A stretch of 9,038 bases of DNA, taken from assembly GCA_013041995.1 (NCBI GenBank), contig JABDRA010000176.1, positions 1 through 9,038 of the forward strand. Reading direction: 5' to 3'. The stretch comes from Anderseniella sp. GTDB lineage: Bacteria > Pseudomonadota > Alphaproteobacteria > Rhizobiales > Aestuariivirgaceae. Below, piece by piece: positions 1-6,189 of this stretch. The position numbers were made by a program, and so were the translations under genes. The notes below the pieces were generated by a model. That model was not told the DNA's origin, did not search any database, and saw only the letters and a list, made by a program, of their open reading frames with translations. Numbering within the stretch: the stretch's first letter is position 1; every line of letters starts with the position of its first letter.

Positions 1-1
1 G

Positions 2-448
2 CCGGTAAGGGTCGATATGCTTGTGCCCAAAATCCTCGAACCTTTCGAAACGGAAAGCGGCAAACAAACCATTCGCTATGAAATTGAGAATTTGACGCTG
101 TTACCGCAGGAAGCCCAGACAATCGCGCTTGCCCTGCATGAACTGGCCAATAACGCGTCTCGACATGGGGCGTTGAATTCACCCGGCGGCAGCGTGGATC
201 TGACCATAAAACTCGACAGTGCAGGCGGGTCAGACCGTGTGCTCAGGCTGAACTGGGTCGAGCGTGGCGGCCAGCAGCCGGTGTCGGCACCTGAGACTGG
301 CGGGTTTGGATCTATCATGCTTGAACGACTGCTCGCCCGTCAGCATGGCGGCGAAAGCCGGTTTGACTGGGATCCGAAAGGACTGAAGTTTGAAGCAATA
401 CTGCCGCTTGCGAACCAGGAAGATGTGGAAACAGGCAAGAAATACTGA
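2..448 (+). CDS. HWE-family sensor histidine kinase, C-terminal ATPase part (5' end outside window)
   Basis: This frame is open from the left edge, so only the last ~148 residues are present and the sensor and phosphoacceptor regions are missing. What remains is a histidine-kinase ATPase domain of the HWE type. The N box reads LALHELANNASRHGAL and is followed by the WxE signature in LNWVERGG. A GFG-containing G box comes next (GGFGSIMLERLL), and the domain ends with GLKFEAILPL, the usual last strand. HWE/HisKA_2 kinases phosphorylate response regulators and supply phosphoryl groups to PhyR in the alphaproteobacterial general stress response. With nepR, ecfG and phyR within 6 kb, a role as a PhyR kinase is a reasonable inference, but the sensor domain that would show the stimulus is not visible. 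The gene ends 12 bases before an EcfG-type promoter that serves dps, so dps is probably transcribed separately. Confidence 0.85.
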   Translation, partial: PVRVDMLVPKILEPFETESGKQTIRYEIENLTLLPQEAQTIALALHELANNASRHGALNSPGGSVDLTIKLDSAGGSDRVLRLNWVERGGQQPVSAPETGGFGSIMLERLLARQHGGESRFDWDPKGLKFEAILPLANQEDVETGKKY

Positions 449-459
449 AAAAATTTACA

Positions 460-484
460 GGAACCATTTGCTGCCCGCTGCGTT
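460..484 (+). promoter_or_regulatory. EcfG-type (GSR) promoter of dps
   Basis: GGAAC at 460-464 is separated by exactly 16 bases from CGTT at 481-484, a perfect match to the EcfG consensus GGAAC-N16/17-CGTT. The -10 element ends 32 bases before the dps ATG, leaving a short leader that carries a strong ribosome binding site. Confidence 0.85.
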
Positions 485-516
485 GTCAACCCATCAAGAA
501 AAGAAGGAGAACCACA

Positions 517-1020
517 ATGACAGCACAGGTGTTGAAGGCGAAACCGCATACCGAGAAACCAGCCACCGGCCTCAGCGACGCTGCTCGCAAAAAGGTGGCG
601 GAGAGCCTCGGTGAGGTACTCGCCAATACCATGACTTTGCAGGTCAAGACGCAAGTGTATCACTGGAACGTGGTCGGTCCGGCCTTCTATAGCCTGCACA
701 AGCTGACCGAAGAACATTACAATGACCTGTTTGGCGCGGCCGACGTGATTGCCGAACGCATCCGCGCACTTGGCCACATCACGCCGCTCAGCAACAAGGC
801 GCTTACAGCCAAGACCGACATCGACGAGGAAACGTCGACCCGCTCGGCCGGCGAAATGGTCGAGCAGCTGATCGAGGACCATGAGCAACTGATCCGGGAT
901 GCCCGCATGGCGGCCAAGGAAGCTGGTGAAGCCGGCGACATGGTAACCGAGGACATGCTGATTGCCAGGCTGGCGTTCCATGAACAGGCAGTGTGGATGC
1001 TGCGCGCCATCGCCTCGTAG
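517..1020 (+). CDS. dps: Dps family ferritin-like DNA-protection protein
   Basis: This is a 167-aa Dps/miniferritin. Such proteins assemble as dodecamers that oxidise Fe(II) with hydrogen peroxide, store the iron, and protect DNA in stress and stationary phase. The ferroxidase residues fall where expected: His49 in YHWNV, His61 in the SLHKLTEEHYND stretch, and Asp76 and Glu80 in the AADVIAER helix. They match E. coli Dps His51, His63, Asp78 and Glu82 with a constant offset of two; Trp50 also matches. The N-terminus (residues 1-26) has several Lys and Arg residues, as in Dps tails that bind DNA. The ATG is preceded by GAAGGAG at a good distance. A perfect EcfG promoter lies just upstream, so this is very probably a direct general-stress-response target. 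A rho-independent terminator follows, making it monocistronic. Confidence 0.95.
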   Translation: MTAQVLKAKPHTEKPATGLSDAARKKVAESLGEVLANTMTLQVKTQVYHWNVVGPAFYSLHKLTEEHYNDLFGAADVIAERIRALGHITPLSNKALTAKTDIDEETSTRSAGEMVEQLIEDHEQLIRDARMAAKEAGEAGDMVTEDMLIARLAFHEQAVWMLRAIAS

Positions 1021-1051
1021 TTGCCCACACCCTGGACTAGACAGATGCCCA

Positions 1052-1090
1052 AGCCCGTGATGACCTCGGTCTCACGGGCTTTCCCGTTTT
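1052..1090 (+). terminator. Rho-independent terminator after dps
   Basis: AGCCCGTGA (1052-1060) pairs perfectly with TCACGGGCT (1072-1080). The interior GAC/GTC extends the stem around a CTCG tetraloop, with one bulged T. The stem is followed by TTCCCGTTTT. It separates dps from the DUF2254 gene. Confidence 0.85.
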
Positions 1091-1105
1091 GCTGGAGTGG
1101 TCGGC

Positions 1106-2464
1106 GTGCGTGAACTTTTGAGTCATGGCATACGGTATGTAAGACATGTGTGGACCAGTTTCTGGTTTCTGCCGCTTGTGATGTCCCTCGCCGGCGGGCT
1201 TGCCGGTTACCTCTCCATATCCGTTGACGAAACCGGCTGGGCGCGGCAACTGGCGGATAAAAAACTGGTGCTCGCCATCACTGTTGATGGTGCGCGCAGC
1301 GTTATTTCCACAGTGGCCGGCGGTATCATTACCATGGCCTCGCTGGTGTTCTCGCTGACCTTTGTGGCCCTGACCTTGATGTCACAGCAGCTCGGCCCGC
1401 GACTGATCCAGATATTCGTGCGCGACCGTTTCGCCCAATTCACATTTGGCAGTTTTACCGGCTCGTTTCTCTTCTGCCTGTTCGTGCTCGCAGTGACCGG
1501 CACAGGGAAGAAGGGCGAATTCGTGCCGGTGTTTTCCACTTTACTGGTGATATTCGTGGCCATAGCCAGTTTTTGCATGATGATCTTGTACATCAACCAT
1601 GTAGCCAACTCTATCCAGGCTGACACCCTCATCGCACGGCTGGGGCGGCAGTTGAGCGCTGCTATCGATGAGCTGTTTGTTGAAGCGAGAACTGGCCAGG
1701 GCAGTAAAGACGAGGATGAAAACGCATCTGATGAACTCAAAAAAGTGCGCCAGGAACTGCAGAAATCGAATCTGGAAATTGAGGCAGTAACAAGTGGTTA
1801 CGTGGCTGCAATTGACACCGAGGCCCTGGTCGACATCTTGTGCAAACATGATCTGCGGGCTGCAACACTGGTAAGGCCGGGCCATTTTGTTACCCGTGGC
1901 CTAAGCCTCCTCAAGATCGACAACAAACTGACGGACAAGGATTTCGGGGCTTTTTGCAAAGAGGTGCAAGAAGCTTTCAACATCGAAAGCACCCGCAGCT
2001 TGTCAGAGGCTGGAGAATTCGAAGTCAATGCGCTGGTTGAAGTTGCGTTGCGTGCCTTGTCTCCGGGCATCAATGACAGCTACACCGCCAATGCCTGTAT
2101 TGACCAGCTGGTGAGCGCGATTTCTTCGCTAGCCGAGGCCCCCCTGAAACCCCGGCTTGTAGCCGATGCCGACGGCCGTCCGCGGTTATTGCTCTACAGT
2201 CAGGGCTTTTCGCACTTCATCAATACATCATTTCACCCAATCCGCCACGCAGCGCGCGATAATCCGCTGGTCCTTTCAAGGCTGCTCAATGCATGCCGGG
2301 TCCTGCTGTCTTTACGGGACATCAGCGATCAGGACACAAAAGCTGTAAATCAACATCTGATTGCCCTGGAAGAGACGATTGAAAGCAACGTGTCGACAGG
2401 CGAAGATCGCGATCATCTGCTGGAGCGGCTTGGAGATCTGGAAGATGCGAAAAATGTCAAATGA
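1106..2464 (+). CDS. DUF2254 family membrane protein
   Basis: This predicted integral membrane protein of about 452 aa belongs to the DUF2254 family, whose function is unknown. The first ~165 residues hold about four membrane segments, roughly residues 19-39, 67-90, 115-131 and 140-165. Between the second and third is the family-typical stretch LTLMSQQLGPRLIQIF followed by RDRFAQFTFGSF. The rest (~280 residues) is soluble. It starts with a highly charged, probably helical segment around residues 195-225 and later carries ALSPGINDSYTA, also typical of the family. The GTG at 1106 was chosen because GGAG at 1094-1097 sits 8 bases before it. An in-frame GTG at 1097 would add three residues but overlaps that ribosome binding site. 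No EcfG promoter precedes it. An EcfG promoter starts 4 bases after its stop, so the downstream genes are independently transcribed. Confidence 0.85.
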   Translation: MRELLSHGIRYVRHVWTSFWFLPLVMSLAGGLAGYLSISVDETGWARQLADKKLVLAITVDGARSVISTVAGGIITMASLVFSLTFVALTLMSQQLGPRLIQIFVRDRFAQFTFGSFTGSFLFCLFVLAVTGTGKKGEFVPVFSTLLVIFVAIASFCMMILYINHVANSIQADTLIARLGRQLSAAIDELFVEARTGQGSKDEDENASDELKKVRQELQKSNLEIEAVTSGYVAAIDTEALVDILCKHDLRAATLVRPGHFVTRGLSLLKIDNKLTDKDFGAFCKEVQEAFNIESTRSLSEAGEFEVNALVEVALRALSPGINDSYTANACIDQLVSAISSLAEAPLKPRLVADADGRPRLLLYSQGFSHFINTSFHPIRHAARDNPLVLSRLLNACRVLLSLRDISDQDTKAVNQHLIALEETIESNVSTGEDRDHLLERLGDLEDAKNVK

Positions 2465-2468
2465 CATA

Positions 2469-2493
2469 GGAACCTTTTGTCCAAAGACACGTT
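2469..2493 (+). promoter_or_regulatory. EcfG-type promoter of the 41-aa ORF and probably of nepR-ecfG
   Basis: GGAAC (2469-2473), a 16-base spacer and CGTT (2490-2493) match the EcfG consensus perfectly. It lies 33 bases before the ATG of the 41-aa ORF. No better GSR promoter is visible between that ORF and nepR, and no convincing terminator lies between them. Read-through from here would give nepR-ecfG autoregulation. Confidence 0.85.
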
Positions 2494-2526
2494 AATGACC
2501 CGGAAACCGCAACCGGAGGACAGGTT

Positions 2527-2652
2527 ATGACAACGTTGAAGACCAATGAAGCTCGTGCGGCGCAGGACAGCCGCATGACCACACGCGTCATGTTTATCGG
2601 TTCAGGGCTGGCTGTCGTGGCTCTTTTTGGCCTTTTGGCTTACTTTGCATAA
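2527..2652 (+). CDS. 41-aa single-pass membrane miniprotein
   Basis: This small gene is supported by GGAGGA at 2516-2521, close before the ATG, and by a perfect EcfG promoter 33 bases upstream. The product has a polar, charged N-terminal half (about residues 1-20, ending MTTR) and one hydrophobic segment from about residue 21 to the C-terminus (VMFIGSGLAVVALFGLLAYF). This layout suits a tail-anchored inner-membrane protein with a cytoplasmic N-terminus. No family is recognised. It precedes nepR by 133 bases on the same strand, so it is probably the first gene of the nepR-ecfG transcript and is itself stress-induced. Whether it acts in the stress response or only shares the promoter cannot be told from the sequence. 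Confidence 0.7.
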   Translation: MTTLKTNEARAAQDSRMTTRVMFIGSGLAVVALFGLLAYFA

Positions 2653-2785
2653 CAGGTCCGGGGGAGTACTTCCGGCGGCTGCCCGAGGCATGAGATCCAG
2701 CAACGACGGTTGAAACAAACCGATTAAACAGGCAAGGTTTCTGGTGACATACGGCATAAACAACACAGACGGTGGCAATATTTTT

Positions 2786-2962
2786 ATGAGCAATCAGTCG
2801 AAAAAGCCCGGCGAGGACGATATAAATGTTGATCCCGTTGTGCCGGAGGCAATCGGTAAGCAGCTTAAGCGGATGTACAACGATGTTGCCGATGAACCAG
2901 TACCCGATCGCTTTTCTGCTCTGCTGGATCAGCTTGCCAAGCAGGAACAGGACAAGAAATAG
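2786..2962 (+). CDS. nepR: NepR family anti-sigma factor
   Basis: NepR binds and inhibits the sigma factor EcfG in unstressed cells and is pulled off by phosphorylated PhyR. The 58-aa product has the family core at residues 23-50, beginning IGKQLKRMYNDV and continuing with DEPVPDRFSALLDQL. The NepR hallmark is two amphipathic helices around the E-P-V-P-D turn. The flanking ends are polar and look disordered, as usual. The ATG at 2786 gives a typical length and has GGTGG about 10 bases upstream. An upstream in-frame GTG at 2744 would add 14 atypical residues and is less likely. The last G of its stop codon (TAG, 2960-2962) is the first G of the ecfG GTG start, so the two are translationally coupled, which suits an anti-sigma/sigma pair. 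Confidence 0.92.
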   Translation: MSNQSKKPGEDDINVDPVVPEAIGKQLKRMYNDVADEPVPDRFSALLDQLAKQEQDKK

Positions 2963-3477
2963 TGACCGTTTCAGACGAGTTCCGCGAGGGATTGCTGGAG
3001 GCAATTCCCTCACTTAGGGCGTTTGGCTTTTCGCTGTGTGGCAATGCCACGCGAGCCGACGATCTGGTGCAGGAAACCATGGTCAAGGCCTGGGCCAAAC
3101 ATACATCCTTCCAGCCGGGCACCAACCAGCGGGCCTGGCTGTTCACGATATTGCGCAATGAATTCTATTCACAGATGCGCAAAAAGGGACGCGAGGTAGA
3201 AGATCCCGAAGGTCACTTCGAGGCCAGCCTGTCGGAGAAGGGCAGGCAAGAAAGCCATCTTGAGCTGCAGGACATGAAACGTGCTCTGGCGACATTACCT
3301 GACGACCAGCGCGAAGCAATCATTCTCGTAGGTGCTTCAGGCATGTCATACGAGGAGGCCGCAGAGATATGCGATGTCGCTGTTGGAACCATGAAGAGCC
3401 GGGTCAGCAGGGCGCGCAGCAAGCTGGAAGAACTGCTCGGTGAAACAGTCGCTGAGCTGGCGCAAGCAGCAGGATAA
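2962..3477 (+). CDS. ecfG: EcfG-type ECF sigma factor of the general stress response
   Basis: This 171-aa ECF sigma factor directs RNA polymerase to GGAAC-N16/17-CGTT promoters. Sigma region 2 spans about residues 12-75, with DDLVQETMVKAW at 33-44 and the RAWLFTILRNEFYSQMR stretch at 57-73. Region 4 covers about 105-158 and includes LATLPDDQREAIIL and the helix-turn-helix SYEEAAEICDVAVGTMKSRV. There is no C-terminal extension, as expected for the EcfG (ECF15) group. The start is GTG, overlapping the nepR stop by one base, with an AGGA-type site inside the end of nepR. NepR directly upstream and five EcfG-type promoters in the window make the assignment firm. The next gene begins 8 bases after the stop. 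Confidence 0.94.
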   Translation: MTVSDEFREGLLEAIPSLRAFGFSLCGNATRADDLVQETMVKAWAKHTSFQPGTNQRAWLFTILRNEFYSQMRKKGREVEDPEGHFEASLSEKGRQESHLELQDMKRALATLPDDQREAIILVGASGMSYEEAAEICDVAVGTMKSRVSRARSKLEELLGETVAELAQAAG

Positions 3478-3485
3478 GGCACACC

Positions 3486-4229
3486 TTGGCTACTGGCATG
3501 AGACAATACGAATGTGAGAGATGCCCACTGAGAGGCGTCGAGATATTCCGTAAATTCACAAAGGAAGAATTGAACTTTGTGTCTGACTTCAAGTCAGGAG
3601 AGCTGGCGGCAGAGGCAGGCACCACCTTCCTGACGCAAGGCTCAAGCAGTGCCTATGTATATACTGTCCTGTCGGGTTGGGGGTACCGCTACAAGTATCT
3701 TGAAGACGGGCGCCGGCAGGTCCTGAATTTCGTGTTTCCCGGTGAACTGGTCGGATTGCAGGGCGCAGTGCTGAAAGAAATGGAGCATTCGGTTCAGGCC
3801 CTGTCAGACATGATCTTGTGCATTTTCGAACGCAAGAAGCTTTGGGAACTATATAAAAACTATCCCATGCTGGCCTATGATATTACCTGGCTGGCGGCGC
3901 GCGAAGAACAGATGCTGGAAGAACACCTGCTGACCGTCGGAAAACGTACCGCAAAGGAGCGGCTTGCCTATCTGGTGCTGCACATTTTTGAACGCGCCAA
4001 GAGCCTGGGCATGAACAAGGGCAAGTCCTTCGATGTGCCGCTGACCCAGCAACATGTTGCTGACACGCTGGGACTGTCACTGGTGCACACCAACAAGACC
4101 TTGCGTGTCCTTTATAATCAAGAGCTGATTTCCTGGAAGAAGAAAACGCTGACGATTCTGGATTATGACCGCTTGTGCGACATTGCCAAGTGGGAAGGCC
4201 TGGGCGCGCAGAAACGCCCGTTTATCTGA
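3486..4229 (+). CDS. Crp/Fnr family transcriptional regulator in the nepR-ecfG operon
   Basis: This 247-aa regulator has a cyclic-nucleotide-binding-type beta-barrel (about residues 30-120) and a dimerisation helix (about 135-165). A winged helix-turn-helix follows, with recognition region LTQQHVADTLGLSLVHTNKT at 186-205. It has two N-terminal cysteines in CERCPLR (Cys10, Cys13) and another at Cys112 (MILCIFERKK). These occupy the spacing of E. coli FNR ligands Cys20, Cys23 and Cys122, but the position matching Cys29 is Glu19. The TTG start at 3486 has AAGG overlapping the ecfG stop at a good distance; an ATG at 3498 (residue 5) is the alternative. It lies 8 bases after ecfG and is almost certainly co-transcribed with it. 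Target genes and ligand are unknown. The 3' end faces the convergent transporter gene 16 bases away. Confidence 0.88.
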   Translation: MATGMRQYECERCPLRGVEIFRKFTKEELNFVSDFKSGELAAEAGTTFLTQGSSSAYVYTVLSGWGYRYKYLEDGRRQVLNFVFPGELVGLQGAVLKEMEHSVQALSDMILCIFERKKLWELYKNYPMLAYDITWLAAREEQMLEEHLLTVGKRTAKERLAYLVLHIFERAKSLGMNKGKSFDVPLTQQHVADTLGLSLVHTNKTLRVLYNQELISWKKKTLTILDYDRLCDIAKWEGLGAQKRPFI

Positions 4230-4245
4230 GCCAGCTCGCAGGCAG

Positions 4246-5076
4246 TCAAATCTCGTGTGAGATTTGGCCATAGCTCAGTATGGCGAACAGGCACGTTCCG
4301 CCGACAACATTGCCAACCAACACCGGAATGAAGAAGTCGGTGGCCATGGCCAACAGCGACAGATCTCCAACCAGCACCAGCAAAAATGCTTCGACGCTGC
4401 CGGCGACTATGTGAGTGAAGTTGCCGGCCGCGATCAAGTAGGTGATCAGGATTATCACCCAGAATTTGGCATTCTCTGCCGTTGGCATCATCCAAACGAG
4501 ACTGGCAATCAGCCAACCGGAGAACACCCCTCGAATGAGCATTTCCCAGCGGTCATTCTCCATCATGTGATGACTGATGGAGAGCGCTCCGCGATAGACT
4601 TCCGGCGGGATGGCGCCGGGTGTTATCAGCAACAGGGCAAAGATGAAACACCCCACCATATTGGCAGTAAGGACAATTCCCCAGAGCCTTGCGGTGCGCA
4701 TAATTGAAGCTCCGGTCGGGTTGAGCAGAACCGGCAGTACAGGGGTGATGGTGTTTTCGGTAAACAACTGCAACCGGGCCATGATGATGATCAGAAAACC
4801 AACCGTGTAGCCGAAGCTTTCAACCAGATGCCGCCATGGTGCGTCCGGAAGATAGGCATGCAGAATTGCCTCGCTCACCACCGAAAAGCCGATGGCAATG
4901 CCTGCCGCGAGACCCGAAACGGCCAGTGAAAAAGCCGGGCGGGACAGTTCTTCTTCACCTTCCCGCCGGATGATTTCATAAATTACCGGGGCCCGCAGAG
5001 CTTCCCGCTCGCGAGCTTCTTGCTCTTCGGCCTGATCGAGGTCGATTTCCTCGCTCGCAACCGGCTCCTTGCTCAA
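4246..5076 (-). CDS. Formate/nitrite transporter (FNT) family protein, YfdC-like
   Basis: This 276-aa protein has a charged cytoplasmic N-terminus (about residues 1-45, rich in Glu and Arg) and about six membrane segments covering 50-270. The FNT features are the TM2-loop stretch LFTENTITPVLP (104-115), the GVFSGWLIASLVWMMPTAEN region (183-202), and GNFTHIVAGSVEAF (218-231), which carries the histidine (His222) expected near the pore. FNT channels carry small monovalent anions such as formate, nitrite or hydrosulfide. The long acidic N-terminus resembles the YfdC branch, whose substrate is not established, so none is assigned. The start is TTG at 5076, overlapping the phyR stop as TTGA (5073-5076). 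It is preceded by AGAGGA about 7 bases upstream, so translation is coupled to phyR and expression should follow the stress response. Confidence 0.88.
   Translation of the reverse strand: MSKEPVASEEIDLDQAEEQEAREREALRAPVIYEIIRREGEEELSRPAFSLAVSGLAAGIAIGFSVVSEAILHAYLPDAPWRHLVESFGYTVGFLIIIMARLQLFTENTITPVLPVLLNPTGASIMRTARLWGIVLTANMVGCFIFALLLITPGAIPPEVYRGALSISHHMMENDRWEMLIRGVFSGWLIASLVWMMPTAENAKFWVIILITYLIAAGNFTHIVAGSVEAFLLVLVGDLSLLAMATDFFIPVLVGNVVGGTCLFAILSYGQISHEI
4247..4266. terminator. Hairpin between convergent crp-like and transporter genes
   Basis: CAAATCTC (4247-4254) and GAGATTTG (4259-4266) form a perfect 8-bp stem with a 4-base loop. It sits at the 3' end of the transporter gene, just past the crp-like stop. 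Neither strand has a clear T-run after it, so terminator function is uncertain. Confidence 0.35.
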
Positions 5077-5876
5077 GCGGCTGTCCTCTTGCCGGCAGTC
5101 TGATCAAAGAACAGGGCTTGAGAGATTATACCCTTCACCATGTCGGCCCGGAATGGTTTTGTGATCAGGAACGCCGGCTCCGGTTTGTCACCTGTCAGAA
5201 GGCGTTCCGGGAACGCCGTAATGAAGATCACCGGCACATTGAAGGTTTTCAGTATGTCGTTGATGGCGTCAATACCAGAGCTGCCATCGGCCAGTTGTAT
5301 ATCCGCAAGAATGAGGCCCGGAGGGGTATCATTGGCCAGCTTCACTGCCTCGGTATGGGTGCGGGCAATGCCGGTAACGCCGTGACCCAGGTCAGTCACG
5401 AGCGTCTCGATATCCAGTGCAATCAGCGGTTCATCCTCGATGATCATCACATCGGTCTGAACTTGCTCAGCAATCTCCTTGCTGGCCCGGGTCAGCAAGT
5501 CAGACACCTCAGCGTCATCGGCTCCCAGGATAACAGCAGCTTCATCGATGCTGAAACCTTCGACCGATACGAGCAGAAATGCCTGCCGGGCACGAGGCGT
5601 GATTGCTTCGAGTTTGCGGCCTGCAGCCTTCTCCCAATGGTCGGATGGCAGTGTATCCGTGTTGATGCTCAAAGACGACCAGAGGCTGGAAATGACACGG
5701 TAACTTTCAACACGTGGATCAGCATCGGCATTGAAAATCGATGGATCAGCAATCAGTGTTTCCAGCATGGCAGCCACATAGGCATCGCCGCTCGCCTGTG
5801 AGCCGGTCAGCGCCCGCGCATAGCGGCGCAACAGCGGCAGTTGAGGACCCACGAGGTTGGCAATAGTCATTTCCAT
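5073..5876 (-). CDS. phyR: PhyR, sigma-mimicking response regulator of the general stress response
   Basis: PhyR is the anti-anti-sigma factor of the GSR. After phosphorylation, its N-terminal sigma-like domain binds NepR and releases EcfG. The 267-aa product shows both halves. Residues 1-135 are the EcfG-like domain, including LPLLRRYARALTGSQ near the start and a degenerate region-4-like part around 91-132. Residues 142-255 are the receiver, with the acidic pair Glu147/Asp148, phosphoacceptor Asp192 in LADIQLADG, the PVIFITAFPERLLTG segment (215-229) with Thr220, and conserved Lys240 in ITKPF. Two starts are possible: ATG 5876 (AGGAG 4 bases away) and ATG 5870 (10 bases away); the second gives the N-terminus closer to known PhyR proteins. 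A GSR-type promoter lies at 6150-6174, with a possible 71-aa ORF in between. The transporter gene overlaps its stop. Confidence 0.95.
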   Translation of the reverse strand: MEMTIANLVGPQLPLLRRYARALTGSQASGDAYVAAMLETLIADPSIFNADADPRVESYRVISSLWSSLSINTDTLPSDHWEKAAGRKLEAITPRARQAFLLVSVEGFSIDEAAVILGADDAEVSDLLTRASKEIAEQVQTDVMIIEDEPLIALDIETLVTDLGHGVTGIARTHTEAVKLANDTPPGLILADIQLADGSSGIDAINDILKTFNVPVIFITAFPERLLTGDKPEPAFLITKPFRADMVKGIISQALFFDQTAGKRTAA

Positions 5877-5900
5877 ATTTCTCCTGAACAGGCAGTTTGA

Positions 5901-6116
5901 TCAGATTGCCTTGCTTCGACTTTTTACTATGATCATTACTGTTTTGACGCAATACCAATTGGTGATTGTGACCGCGTTGGGCAGTATATCCGCCCAGCAG
6001 GCAACTTGTTTGATGACCAGCGCGAAAAAACCGCACACCAGCCAGTTCACGGTTTCCCATGCTTTTGCGGTATCGGTCCCGACGACCCGATCAACAGGTT
6101 CCCTGAATTCGTCCAT
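5901..6116 (-). CDS. Possible 71-aa hydrophobic protein upstream of phyR
   Basis: This ORF fills the stretch between the GSR-type promoter at 6150-6174 and phyR. Its ATG has AAGG about 10 bases upstream and lies 33 bases after the promoter -10. The same 32-33 base spacing separates promoter and start at dps and at the 41-aa gene. The product begins with a polar, charged segment (MDEFREPVDRVVGTDTAKAW). One or two hydrophobic stretches follow, such as NWLVCGFFALVIKQVACW at 24-41 and VKTVMIIV near the end, and the tail is basic. It has three cysteines and four tryptophans. No family is recognised. It ends 24 bases before phyR, so it would lead a phyR-transporter operon. The alternative is that this is only a long phyR leader; confidence is modest because support is mainly positional. 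Confidence 0.45.
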   Translation of the reverse strand: MDEFREPVDRVVGTDTAKAWETVNWLVCGFFALVIKQVACWADILPNAVTITNWYCVKTVMIIVKSRSKAI

Positions 6117-6149
6117 GCAATCACTGCCTTGCAATACCTCAAATGTTTG

Positions 6150-6174
6150 AATGTGGCAGATGCAAAAAGGTTCC
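6150..6174 (-). promoter_or_regulatory. EcfG-type promoter for the 71-aa ORF-phyR-FNT operon
   Basis: Reading the - strand, GGAAC (6174-6170), 16 bases and CATT (6153-6150) match the EcfG consensus with one change in the -10 (CATT for CGTT). It lies just downstream of the BLUF gene and points at phyR. It implies positive feedback on phyR. Confidence 0.7.
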
Positions 6175-6189
6175 ATCAAAAACAAAAAA

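Noticed and set aside
2653..2785. Short inverted repeats (CGGTT/AACCG near 2707-2722) upstream of nepR as an operator or terminator
   Set aside because: Arms are only 5 bp and no T-run follows; this is not distinguishable from chance.
2944..2970. GGAAC-N18-CGTT at the nepR-ecfG junction, looking like an EcfG promoter
   Set aside because: The spacer is 18 rather than 16-17, it lies inside coding sequence, and a start from it would fall downstream of the ecfG GTG.
4264..4707. 147-aa + strand open frame opposite the FNT gene
   Set aside because: The protein is low-complexity, rich in Gln/His/Asn, and antisense to a recognised transporter; it is a shadow frame.
5201..5217. Perfect inverted repeat GGCGTTCC-G-GGAACGCC
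   Set aside because: It lies inside the receiver-domain coding part of phyR, has no matching -10/-35 arrangement, and is explained by codons for the conserved PERLLTG region.
5118..5801. 227-aa + strand open frame opposite phyR
   Set aside because: It is antisense to a clearly recognised PhyR and has no family resemblance or ribosome site; it is a reading-frame shadow.
5857..6150. 97-aa + strand open frame with a hydrophobic N-terminus
   Set aside because: It runs antisense to the phyR leader and the 71-aa candidate, lacks a supporting + strand promoter, and begins inside the phyR coding region on the other strand.
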